A DNA stretch of 64,000 nt, taken from assembly GCF_026151205.1 (NCBI RefSeq), contig NC_087079.1, forward strand, positions 3,111,730 through 3,175,729. The letters run 5' to 3'. The notes beneath the pieces are model-generated. The model was not told where the DNA came from. It did not search any database and saw only the letters and a program-made list of their open reading frames with translations. Source of the DNA: Bolinopsis microptera (taxonomy: Eukaryota; Ctenophora; Tentaculata; Lobata; Bolinopsidae). This document shows, piece by piece, positions 13,901 to 27,600 of the stretch (the stretch's first letter is position 1; each line of letters starts with the position of its first letter). A program made the position numbers and the translations under genes.

Positions 13901-15567
13901 ATCTGGCAAAACTGTGGTTAATTAAAACTGTGGTTAACTAAAACTGTGGTTAACTAAAACTGTGGTGAATTAAAACTGCGAATAACTAAAACTGCAGTTA
14001 AATAAAACTGTGGTAAACTAAAACTATGGTTAACTAAAACTGTGGTTAACTAATTACTAAAACTGTGATTAACTAAAACTGTGGTTTAAAAACTGTGGTA
14101 AACTAAAACTGTGGTTAACTAAAACTGCAGTTAAATAAAACTGTGGCAAACTAAAACTTTGGTTAATTAAAACTGTGGTTAACTAAAACTGTGGTTAACT
14201 AAAACTGTGGTTAAATAAAACTGTGGTTAACTAAAACTGTGGTTAACTAAAACTGCAGTTAAATGAAACTGTGGTAAACTAAAACTGTGGTTAGTTAAAA
14301 CTGTGGTAAACTAAAACTCACTCCAGCACAAGCAGAACAAGTGATACGTTCGTCACACTTGGTACAGGAATCAAAGTCAGTTATCAGGTACCCTGCTCTG
14401 AACTTCTGATTGGTGGAGAAGGTGTGCACTGATCTTAGCTGGCATCTGGGAGGAAGGAGGGTGTTACATGCCACATACCAAAGCTTTCGACTAGTGGGTT
14501 TATAGTATATTATGTACGGATACTTCTAGTTAGAGTAACCAGGGCCAGGGTTTGAGAATTATACCGTATACGTCGAAGTGTCACTAACCGTGCTAAAGAA
14601 GAGTGATGACGTCACTAACCATGATATAGAAGAAAGATGACGTCACTAACCGTGATAAAGAAGAGTGATGACGTCACTAACCGTGATATAGAAGAGTGAT
14701 GACGTCACTAACCGTGATATAGAAGAAAGATGACGTCACTAACCGTGATAAAGAAATAAGAAGAGTGATGACGTCACTAACCGTGATATAGAAGAGTGAT
14801 GACGTCACTAACCGTGATATAGAAGAAAGATGACGTCACTAACCGTGATAAAGAAGAGTGATGACGTCACTAACCGTGATAAAGAAGAGTGATGACGTCA
14901 CTAACCGTGATATAGAAGAGTGATGACGTCACTAACCGTGATAAAGAAGAGTGATGACGTCACTAACCGTGATATAGAAGAGTGATGACGTCACTAACCG
15001 TGATATAGAAGAGTGATGACGTCACTAACCGTAATATAGAAGAGTGATGACGTCACTAACCGTGATATAGAAGAGTTCCAGCCACACAGTTGATCAGTAA
15101 GACACCCCAGACAGGTTCCAAAGTGAGTACAGGAACCGTTCCTGTAGGGCACTAACACGTCCTGATAATGTATACCGTTACTGTGAGATACCTTCAGTTT
15201 TACTGTCATTTAGAGATGGCCACTAGAATTGAACAATAAGAGAGTAAAATCACATCCAGTAAACGAGGTAACGGGGGAAAACAAAGGGTTATCTTGTTAT
15301 TCTGTCCATCACGCAATGACGTTATAAACCGACGGATAACGTCACGTGACCTCCTTATGACGTCACGTGACCTCCTAATGACGTCACATGACAGTGTACC
15401 TCGTTGAGTATCTCCTCGGAGTGGTAGTCAGATCCCCCACCGTCCCACATGATCGTCATGTTACTCCTCTGTTGCTGATCATTAATGTACTGACTTAACA
15501 CTGCTTTTATGTATACCTGGTGTGAAACAATATTACCATTGTAAGAAGGAGGGGGCGGGGCGGCGAA

Positions 15568-15605
<38 letters not shown>

Positions 15606-18600
15606 GACATAACATTCCTTATGATATTAATCATCTTATTTTCATCATTACATCCCCCCATCATTAATCTGCAGTTTGATTTCAATAGACCATTTTACAT
15701 ACATAACTTTATCATAATACGACCAAACTATTCACTAAAACGACTTGACAAATATAAAGAAATAATAATAAAAGAAATTTTAATCTTAAATATGTAGAAA
15801 GAATAAAAAAGCGACTCGACAATCTTCTCGACAATAATGTCACTAAAAATTCACTAAAAAAGTTCTCACAATTTTGTATCTAGGCAGCGAGTAACGGTTC
15901 TCCTTTTGTATCTTCCGGCTGGCATTCCTGAACACTAACTCTGCGTCACGTGACGTCCTGCCCACGTGCAGATCAACTAAGCCGTCCGTGTACTGGACTC
16001 GTAGATTGTACTGCGGAATTTGGGGGAGGGATAGTTATTAGGCCAATAATTAAATACTTGAACAAACTGTTTGTTTTAATTGTCACATAGGTTTATTGAA
16101 ATATCGTGACAAAAAGTGGCAAAATGTACTACAAGAACTCAAGAACTGTGCGAAGAAAATATCAATGCAGTGATCATAGTTCAAATAATTGACAATCATA
16201 TTCTAGACTAAAAGTGTAAACTGAAGGTTAAAACACTAAAAACCCATTCTACGCAACTAAACTCCAGAGAGATCTCCTCTCTGTGGGGTGGTCACACAAT
16301 GTGATGGCTTTGTTAAGTTGTTAAAGCTTAACAAATCTCAACATAGGTGACATAGGTGGATAAACTGTAAGATATTAGATAAACCTTGTTGGAATATTCC
16401 CTGTGCGTGCTGTTGATGTAGCCCCGGAGGTGTCCGTAGTATCTCTTATCTTCCCCCGTATCTCTTGTATGTGTCTGGTATTGTGAAATAATGGTCACGT
16501 GATCTAATTACTTACTCTCAAATTGGGTCTTATTTAAAAGCCTGAATATCAACCTTAAATCAGCACGTCCTCGCTTATTTTCTTTGTCGCACTCACGCAG
16601 TAGCAATCTCAAACTATTATCAACTTTAAATATTATTGAACTTAGGGAAAAGTAACCAATGTTAAAGATCATTACATGTTTGGAGTAGAGCAGGTCGACA
16701 CGTGCTGACTTGACAATAGACACGTGATCAGGGAGGTCCCAGTTAACCGGGTCCACTACTTTCACCCAGTGTAGTCCTGGAGGCATATCGTCTGTCTGGG
16801 AGGATCTTAATTAGTCAGTTAATTACTAATTAGTCAATAAGGTGATTAGATAATTGGTCAGTAATTAAACCGGGGTTCAGGGGACAGTGTTTACCTGGCA
16901 CTGTATAGGTGAAGTTAGCAGGGTTCCCTCAGGACCCCACCATGGTTCTGGAGATTGTACTCCACAATAGTCGCCACTGTTCCGGGATCTACAGTTTCCG
17001 TCTTGTACACACCTGTTATTATTAGAAAGTGAATATAAATAAAATCTAAAATAAATAATATTAAGGTTTTAATAATTGACGGTCGGAGGGAAAGAAAACG
17101 CAAAGATATCAAATTTAATCCAAATAATGACATAGATAAGGTGACCTTTGGAAAATCTAATTAGTCGCTGCCCCCGCTAATTGTTGCATCATTGACTCTT
17201 ATAGACGCCAACTCCTCACCAGTATAAACAAATAAACAAAATATAAGTATCCTAATAAATCCTGTACGCCGTGATGATATGATAGATTTTAGGAAGTATT
17301 GTGTGATATTAATACCAGTTAGTTATATTTCTACGTAATGGAAGTGGAAAACCGAGTTCCGGTCGGCGGGTCCGATAGGGCGGGTCAGACAGCACCTGGG
17401 GGAGTGACAAATGCACCACCTCAGAGGGAACAGCTGTGAAACACTGGAGCTAGAATTAAGGGCTGTCAAACACAATGATGCTAAATTAACATAATATAAT
17501 GATGATAGATTAACACAGCGTGATAGAGAGGAACAATAACTAGTCAACGGAGTGCGAAGGTAGCAGGTGAGAGGTCTAAAACAACGGACAGGACATTATT
17601 TATAGCTGGGAGCTGGAGCTGGGCAAAGAGAGTTTCTAGTTTGTTCTATCGAAGGACGGTTGGTGGCGGACGACTAAGGAACCTGTTACTCTGGTTGAGT
17701 TCTGGTTGGCCTGGAGAGTTGTCGATAGTTGACATAATGTTATTGGTCACGGCACATTTAAGTTAGGAGTTTCAGCGGGACATAATGCAGGTGTAACTGT
17801 AATTGTAGACAAGCATTGACGGAGTTTCAGCGGGACATAATGCAGGTGTAACTGTAACTGTAGACAAGCATTGACGGCACATTTAAGTTAGGAGTTTCAG
17901 CGGGACATAATGCAGGTGTAACTGTAATTGTAGACAAGCATTGACGGAGTTTCAGCGGGACATAATGCAGGTGTAACTGTAACTGTAGACAAGCATTGAC
18001 GGCACATTTAAGTTAGGAGTTTCAGCGGGACATAATGCAGGTGTAACTGTAATTGTAGACAAGCATTGACGGAGTTTCAGCGGGACATAATGCAGGTGTA
18101 ACTGTAACTGTAGACAAGCATTGACGGCACATTTAAGTTAGGAGTTTCAGCGGGACATGATGCAGGTGTAACTGTAATTGTAGACAAGCATTGACGGAGT
18201 TTCAGCGGGACATGATGCAGGTGTAACTGTAATTGTAGACAAGCATTGACGGCACATTTAAGTTAGGAGTTTCAGCGGGACATGATGCAGGTGTAACTGT
18301 AATTGTAGACAAGCATTGACGGAGTTTCAGCGGGACATGATGCAGGTGTAACTGTAATTGTAGACAAGCATTGACATTTAAATTAGGAGTTTCAGCGGGA
18401 CATGATGCAGGTGTAATTGTAGACAAGCATTGACGGCCGACTTTATTATAGTGTGTCTGAATAAAGTAGGTTTGTACTGATTGTATTTCATATAATAATG
18501 TTAGTTATATCGTCTTAGAACACGTTTATTAATTGTTAGGCCCTGAACGTCAGTGTCTAATAATCGCCACTGTTGGTATCAATTAAGCAGGAATACCCAC

Positions 18601-21600
18601 TGCTAACAAGCCACGTACCACTCACAACCAGCTAGTGCACACTCGGTGCACCTTGTTAGTCTGTAGCACACACTGCACTGGTTCATCTGCTGACGGCATC
18701 TCTTGACTGGTCGGCACTTCTTGCCGCACCGTACGCAGTGCTGTAACGCGTTACACTCGTCATATGCGGCACTGCTTACTTCACCTCCCTGTAGGTAGTA
18801 ATGCGTCAACAATTATAGAATTATACGGTAGCTGTGTTGTGAACTTTACTATAAAATTAAAATGTCTTAAATGAAACTGTTAATTACATCGCATTTAATC
18901 TCATCAGTTCGTCGGACGTAGGACAGATAAATCAAAAATCCTACGTCATAATAGTGCCCAATTAATAGCCGAATAAAGGCAGAATCTAATGGAATTGTAA
19001 CATTCACGTCAGAACGAACCACTGTTTTAAAGTTTTAACACACCTTTTTATCCTTGTTCGGAATGGAAGAGCAATCCTCCCTGGGCGGATAATATAACAG
19101 CACATCGTTCATGGGCTGTCCGTTAAACCCCCCTACAACAACCATACTGTCTCTGTATCTAGCTGCCGCGTGCGCGTATCTCAAGCTGGCTGTCACGTGG
19201 CTCTCGTCTTTGGGGAGCGGGGACACCCAGTCCATGCAACCCAGGTCGAAAACTATAGTGTCCGGGTTAAAACACTGCTCGACATTCTGGTTTTCTTTGT
19301 TGCCACCTGACAAAGGGAAGTTTAGGTTAGAGTTAACGAAATAAATAACGATACAATTAATGAAACAACAATGTCCTCTCGGTGCAATCCATTTGTCAAG
19401 GTTGGTTAAATATTTATTTGGAAATTGGATTATGGATGGAATTAGTACGATGATTTTGGTCCATCGTTTAGAGAAATAGTAAACAGAGTTAGAATTAACC
19501 AGATTCTTAGTTGTCACATTGACTTACCGAATACAACCATAAATCTGCCCAGTTTGACTGCTGTGTGAAAAACAATACCAGGAATTTGGGTAGTGATTTT
19601 AAGCTTCGACCATACCTGCAAGGGGTAATACAGTTATTAATATATCAAGCTATAATCAACAAATGTATTAGAACTTGAAGAAGTTATTTCCAATTTGCTA
19701 TGCCAATTGGTTAAAACACTGTTCCACAGTAGGCTTTACTTTGGGTAAATTGGCAACTGTTATTTTTTTATTTTTTTATTATATCAGGGCATTATCGACA
19801 AATTACACCCGAAGATATTGTTTAAACTACCTAGGAAGGGAGCACCCAATTTTTTCCTCAAAATTAATTTAATCTTTAAAAAAATGAGAACTGCTAATCG
19901 GTAATACGTAAAGCTACTAATCATTGTTCCTGTCACAACCCGTGAATCCATGATAGAGGCTGTAACAATGCAGTCTGAAGCTCCACGATGGTCCGTGCAC
20001 CCTGCTTATCTCCCCATAAACCCTGTAAACCGTCCCAACTAACAAGCTATTCACTAGAACATCCCCTGTCTGTGAAGCTCTCTGCATCCAGAAAGCAGCT
20101 ACTCTTCCTTATATGGGCATCACGTGGCTACGCTTGCCCTACTGCTCCTTGTATCGGGGGTTGTCTGGACACAAGAACCCTTACCAGGCTGATAATAACA
20201 TGCGGGCAGATGTAGACAGGGCTGTTGTCTGGAGATATAGGTAGTATGTCTTCAGTCACACTTGTCAGAACCGCCCCTCAGGAGCTTATTTAATATCAGC
20301 ATCAGACCAAAGGTCAGATCAGTGCTCAGTGGTTTGTTTTTCGAGAGCTCCATTGAGGTATGGAGCCGTTAGTTTTATTTCTCAGTTCTTCTATATGGAC
20401 TGAGTGCGTGGAACTTTTTTGTCTAAAATTTGGAGGTTATTTTCTTTTCGGACACATTTAAATTATATTAGATCAAGGCGAACTAAATAGTTGTTAGGGC
20501 CACGCTTTTTTAACTCGTACGTTTTTATCTGTAGATCTGTGTAGTATTTGTTTAATAAGTTCATGAAAACTTTTGTTATCTATTTCGTTACACGATGTAA
20601 CATTTAAACGGAAGTAGTTTTTTCTCAAGCCCATTGAGAGTCATATTTACTGTCTAAGCGCAGTAACAATAGGTTTTTGAATAATAATATAAGAATTTGT
20701 TTATTCCACGCCAGCAATCATTCGTCGATAATGCCCATTTTACAAGCTTATATAAGTCACCTTGTTCTTTATACTGAAGAGTAAAACATCCGAACTCTTG
20801 TCGTAGCGTACATGAGGTATTGGAACAAAACCTGTGTGAGAAACAAGGTTAGTACTTTAGTAGTAGTGTGAGAAACAGTGTTAGTACTTTAGTAGTATCC
20901 AGCATATCCACCTGTTTGAGAGGGTTAGTACTTTAGTAGTATTCAGCATATCCATATTCCATATCCGGCCCCAATTGTAATGATATCATGGTCCCACCGC
21001 TGTGTTCCGGGTTATCCGACATAAAGTTTACAAATGTTAGCATTGATCATATGCTCTAACAAAATATAAGCTCACCTCCGAACACGACAATACTTCCTGA
21101 GTCCTCATCATACACAGCAGAGTGACCGTACCGTCTTATCTCAGAACACTTGTAGATAGTGGGGGTCACCAGACCCCATACAGGACTCCGGGAGGATAGG
21201 TCCATGGTGTGAAGTGAGCAGGAATAGTGGTCCGTGTCTCCGCCAGTAAGACCTGTCAAGTGATTAGATTATTATATATTAGCTGATTAGTAATAAATAG
21301 GAGATCGTAAATTTATCGGTAAATTTAAAAAACATACTGAATATTTTGGATTACCGCCCCAAAAAATTTAACAAAGAATGTTAATTGTAACCCGCCCTAT
21401 GATGAATGTAACCCGCCCTATGATGAATGTACTACGGCAGACTTTTCTAAAAATACATTTCGTTATCCGTATATTTGATTACAATTAAACGACTAAAAAC
21501 CTTATGAGACCCGAGAACACTTTTCAGGTGGTCAAAATGAATATTATTCAAGTAATAAAAACAAATTTAAAAATGTTATATGGGTCAATCAATAATATTA

Positions 21601-24600
21601 TCATGTGATTATGACTGATTTCAACACATGATAATATTTCAAAAACGTAATTATTAATAAACAATTAATAAGATCGTAGAAAATACTCAAACCAAATTAT
21701 AAATTATTTAATAGTAATCTTAAACCAGGATCATGTTTTTGCAACTCCTATCAGCCCTGCTAGCCCTCCATTGCACCATCCCCACTATATCGGCTTCAGA
21801 GGGATCCTCAGCAAAGGCACTGCAGTTCGGTACCACCTTTGGTGACTACGTAAAGTTTTTCCCTGATATGAGCCAGGTCAAAGACTCCCTAACGGTGTGT
21901 TCATGGGTAAAGAAACAGCTGACTGGCCCCTACAGATCCTGGTTTAGCTACAAAACGTCCACACACGAGATCCTAATATCAGATGCTGGTTACTACAACT
22001 ACATTCACAACAGCGGCAATTACCAGTCAAGTGCTATTACTGTAACAGTACCTCTTGATACGTGGAGTCATCAATGTCAAAGCTGGTCAACAAGCACTGG
22101 GACAATGAAGACATACTATAATGGTACTCTCATAGGGTCTAAAAGTATTTCCTCAGCTCCATTAAAAGAGGGGGTGTCATTACTCTGGGACACAATGCTG
22201 CAGCGTAGAACAAGTAGAAGTATTCGGTGGGCAGCTGATGAAACTAGATATCTTCGGAAAAGTGCTCAGTTCAGAAGAAATTGCAGATATATACAACGCT
22301 GGGAGATGTTCCGATGTAGAAAAGAAGCACCAGGAAGTCAGGTTCATCACCTGGGAGAGCATCCTGAGTCAGGACAAAACTGGTAATGTCACAGAAGTGG
22401 ACTCTGGGTGTCCTGCTGAAGAAGAAGAGGAGGAAGAAGAGGAAGAAAAAGAAGTTTGAGTGTCACAGTATTTGGGACATACTCTATGATCAGACCTACT
22501 TCAACCAAACACTCGCCGCCGAGAAACTGACCGAGCTAAATGCTAACTGGAACATGTTGGGTAAGTAGATAATTACCATGAGTAGGTTAAGTTCATGTCT
22601 TATTATTTTTAGAGATTTTCCTTCGTTCTGGTTAGACTACGACTGGATACTGGTGCAGGGGAGGTTAGCCGTATTTGTTGTGACACGTGATAAAGAGTCT
22701 TGTTTGATTGGCCAATTATACTGGAAGCTGACTGGTTAATTACTGGCACGTGTCATAGTAAATAGAGTTCAAATCCGGTCTTCCTGACCGTGTCTAGATA
22801 TATTGAACGCGAACAATTTTTCTTGTACCCTAGAAATAAACTAATAATAAGTTTACTTGCAGATTATTTCGTCGGCACACCGATCACGGAGAATATCATA
22901 GCTTATTTTAAGGCTTACCATCCTATGCCGGCAGAGAAAGATGACAGCAGCTAGAGGAAAGAAATCAAGGGGAAGATTAACTCATCGGTACGTTGATTTT
23001 AATAACAGCACAATAACTTATTATTAACTAGGTTTGCTGATTAGACATTTTAAGATTATTAATTACTATCAATATTATTGGTTATCCCTCCGTCTCCGGC
23101 CGGTAAAATGTATGATATTACTAATCAACTTCTCTTCAGGTCCTACTACAAAGTACACTGTTCTCCTTACAGCTGCTTGGTTACTAATTTGGAGACGAGG
23201 ATCTAATTTTTCTGATACGTATCATGGGATTAGTCTGATGTCAGAGCTTTTGTTGCCTTAATGTTGCCTTAATGTTGCCTTAATGTTGTCTTAATGTTGT
23301 CTTATCGTTTGTTGTCTTATTGGTGTTTGTTGCGTTAACGTTGGCTTAATGTTGTCTTATTGTTGTCTTAATATTGTCTTATTGTTGTCTTAATGTTGTC
23401 TTAATGTCCCATCGGTGATTGTTCAAGTGGCCGAGCTTTTTGAACCCATTTCCATTATAACAGTAACCCGTTTTAGAACATTCTTAATAATTATCATTAG
23501 AATAGTTATACTGACCCTATATTTTTGAACAATAATTTTACTATCAATTATTGGCATTTTGATGTCAGGAATTTGTTTTACCAACCGATTGTCATTGCAG
23601 TAACTAATTTTAGAACATTTTGAACATCAATTTATTGACCCCTATAATACTATTCAGTTGAGTGCCATTTTAGAACATTTTTGATACGTAATTATTTTAA
23701 TAATGACTCTTATTTGATTTAGAGCTAATTTTAGCTAATACTAGTATCTACTATCAACGTATCATAAATATAAAATAAAGATACGTTTTTAAAAATTTGA
23801 ATCTTAGTCTTACATTTAAAGTATGGTTAGTGAATTTATTTACGATCTATTTACGATAATAATTATTTACGATAATTTATTACGATAATAATATGTTATA
23901 GGGAACTTAGAGATTTTTCAACATGAATGCTTTCATCAATTGTGATTTGAAACGATTTAAATTTTATTCGAAATCGTATCTTTTATTGGTTCAAATATAT
24001 AACTGGGTTAAATGGGGGTCAGAAATGAGATTGGTGGCAGATAATTCAACTTTATCTCGGAAAAAAATATTTGTGCGGCCAACACTAGCTTCCAGCATTA
24101 TATTTGGAAATAATGTAATATTATGTGTTCTACAAGGGAAGGTGTCCCAAAAAGTGATCAGTTTTAATAACTCGGAAACAGTTATGAAATAATTATGACA
24201 GGGTTACGACATGCAGTCGAATCCCTATGCCACAACCAAAAACCAAATCGTATTTACATATTTAACAACCATGCCATAACTGTGTCACAACATGGTTATG
24301 AAATGGTTAAATAAAGTTTACCCAGCCAAGAGGGAGACATCTTCAACATTTGAATTTAAAAGTTTAAATGTTATTATTGAATGGAAAAAATACTACAATT
24401 CTGTTGGATTTGTCCAAATAAATGCTAAGATTACTTTTACTTCTTTTCTCTTGAACAGACAGGAATTAAGTGACACGATATTGTGAGAACAAAACGTTAA
24501 TATAACCCTAACCATAATAACGTAATTGACAATAATCTTTGATGAATCCCCCTCCCCCTTTTTCAACAACGCCCAAAAGGCAAAAACTTCAAGACCCCCC

Positions 24601-27600
24601 TGCCCCACAGCAATTTTGAACAAACCTCCGAAAAGGTAAACGTTGCCAGCTGGCACCACAGTGGTTGTGTGCCCGGTAACCGGTACTGGAAGAGACGGGT
24701 ACTGGTACCAGCACGAGTCTGACGTGTTGTACAGCCAACAGTCGCCTCCGATAGTCGTTGTGCTCTGATGTATAATTGTAGACAATTTTTTCGATTATTT
24801 TTCTTAATTATATCTAGCCATAAATAATAATGGAGACCGTGTACACTGCACAGCATAATTTTGTTTAAAAATCTGACTGTAATAAAAATGTGCGCTATTT
24901 CAGTATTGCTTAGACAATTCGAATAATTCACCTTGAAGAATCCGCCACAATACAGGATACTATCACCAAACACCGCAGAACTGTGCATATAGCGTCCTGA
25001 GGTTAAAATAGTGTTATTTCGAATAAAATCAAGTTTCACGTCTTTTATTAAAACAACAAAGAATTTATCTTTTTTAAAAATAATAAGTGTACCAACTAGC
25101 GGGGTACACTTAGTTTTCTTGTTGAGAAGTTTTCTTGTTGCTTTTAAAAAATAGTCACAAAATAATCTTGTTTTACTGTAATATCATAGTGCAACAGTAA
25201 TGTAAAAGTAGTGCAACAGTAATGTAAAAGTAGTGCAACAGTAATGTAAAAGTAGTGCAACAGTAATGTAAAAGTAGTGCAACAGTAATGTAAAAGTAGT
25301 GCAACAGTAATGTAAAAGTAGTGCAACAGTAATGTAAAAGTAGTGCAACAGTAATGTAAAAGTAGCGCAACAGTAATGTAAAAGTAGTGCAACAGTAATG
25401 TAAAAGTAGCGCAACAGTAATGTAAAAGTAGCGCAACAGTAATGTAAAAGTAGTGCAACAGTAATGTAAAAGTAGCGCAACAGTAATGTAAAAGTAGTGC
25501 AACAGTAATGTAAAAGTAGTGCAACAGTAATGTAAAAGTAGTGCAACAGTAATGTAAAAGTAGCGCAACAGTAATGTAAAAGTAGTGCAACAGTAATGTA
25601 AAAGAAGTGCAACAGTAATGTAAAAGTAGCGCAACAGTAATGTAAAAGTAGTGCAACAGTAATGTAAAAGTAGCGCAACAGTAATGTAAAAGTAGCGCAA
25701 CAGTAATGTAAAAGTAGCGCAACAGTAATGTAAAAGTAGTGCAACAGTAATGTAAAAGTAGCGCAACAGTAATGTAAAAGTAGTGCAACAGTAATGTAAA
25801 AGTAGTGCAACAGTAATGTAAAAGTAGTGCAACAGTAATGTAAAAGTAGTGCAACAGTAATGTAAAAGTAGCGCAACAGTAATGTAAAAGTAGTGCAACA
25901 GTAATGTAAAAGTAGTGCAACAGTAATGTAAAAGTAGCGCAACAGTAATGTAAAAGTAGTGCAACAGTAATGTAAAAGTAGCGCAACAGTAATGTAAAAG
26001 TAGTGCAACAGTAATGTAAAAGTAGTGCAACAGTAATGTAAAAGTAGTGCAACAGTAATGTAAAAGTAGCGCAACAGTAATGTAAAAGTAGTGCAACAGT
26101 AATGTAAAAGTAGCGCAACAGTAATGTAAAAGTAGTGCAACAGTAATGTAAAAGTAGTGCAACAGTAATGTAAAAGTAGCGCAACAGTAATGTAAAAGTA
26201 GTGCAACAGTAATGTAAAAGTAGCGCAACAGTAATGTAAAAGTAGTGCAACAGTAATGTAAAAGTAGTGCAACAGTAATGTAAAAGTAGTGCAACAGTAA
26301 TGTAAAAGTAGCGCAACAGTAATGTAAAAGTAGCGCAACAGTAATGTAAAAGTAGTGCAACAGTAATGTAAAAGTAGTGCAACAGTAATGTAAAAGTAGT
26401 GCAACAGTAATGTAAAAGTAGTGCAACAGTAATGTAAAAGTAGTGCAACAGTAATGTAAAAGTAGTGCAACAGTAATGTAAAAGTAGTGCAACAGTAATG
26501 TAAAAGTAGCGCAACAGTAATGTAAAAGTAGTGCAACAGTAATGTAAAAGTAGCGCAACAGTAATGTAAAAGTAGTGCAACAGTAATGTAAAAGTAGTGC
26601 AACAGTAATGTAAAAGTAGTGCAACAGTAATGTAAAAGTAGCGCAACAGTAATGTAAAAGTAGTGCAACAGTAATGTAAAAGTAGTGCAACAGTAATGTA
26701 AAAGTAGCGCAACAGTAATGTAAAAGTAGTGCAACAGTAATGTAAAAGTAGCGCAACAGTAATGTAAAAGTAGTGCAACAGTAATGTAAAAGTAGTGCAA
26801 CAGTAATGTAAAAGTAGCGCAACAGTAATGTAAAAGTAGCGCAACAGTAATGTAAAAGTAGTGCAACAGTAATGTAAAAGTAGTGCAACAGTAATGTAAA
26901 AGTAGTGCAACAGTAATGTAAAAGTAGCGCAACAGTAATGTAAAAGTAGTGCAACAGTAATGTAAAAGTAGCGCAACAGTAATGTAAAAGTAGTGCAACA
27001 GTAATGTAAAAGTAGTGCAACAGTAATGTAAAGTAGTGCAACAGTAATGTAAAAGTAGCGCAACAGTAATGTAAAAGTAGTGCAACAGTAATGTAAAAGT
27101 AGCGCAACAGTAATGTAAAAGTAGTGCAACAGTAATGTAAAAGTAGTGCAACAGTAATGTAAAAGTAGTGCAACAGTAATGTAAAAGTAGTGCAACAGTA
27201 ATGTAAAAGTAGTGCAACAGTAATGTAAAAGTAGTGCAACAGTAATGTAAAAGTAGCGCAACAGTAATGTAAAAGTAGTGCAACAGTAATGTAAAAGTAG
27301 CGCAACAGTAATGTAAAAGTAGTGCAACAGTAATGTAAAAGTAGTGCAACAGTAATGTAAAAGTAGCGCAACAGTAATGTAAAAGTAGTGCAACAGTAAT
27401 GTAAAAGTAGCGCAACAGTAATGTAAAAGTAGTGCAACAGTAATGTAAAAGTAGTGCAACAGTAATGTAAAAGTAGTGCAACAGTAATGTAAAAGTAGCG
27501 CAACAGTAATGTAAAAGTAGCGCAACAGTAATGTAAAAGTAGTGCAACAGTAATGTAAAAGTAGTGCAACAGTAATGTAAAAGTAGCGCAACAGTAATGT

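Noticed and set aside
17323-17547. Short open frames in introns of the MEGF8-like gene (for example 74 codons here and 19675-19872 on the other strand)
   Set aside because: No conserved motif, no splice logic, and lengths expected by chance.
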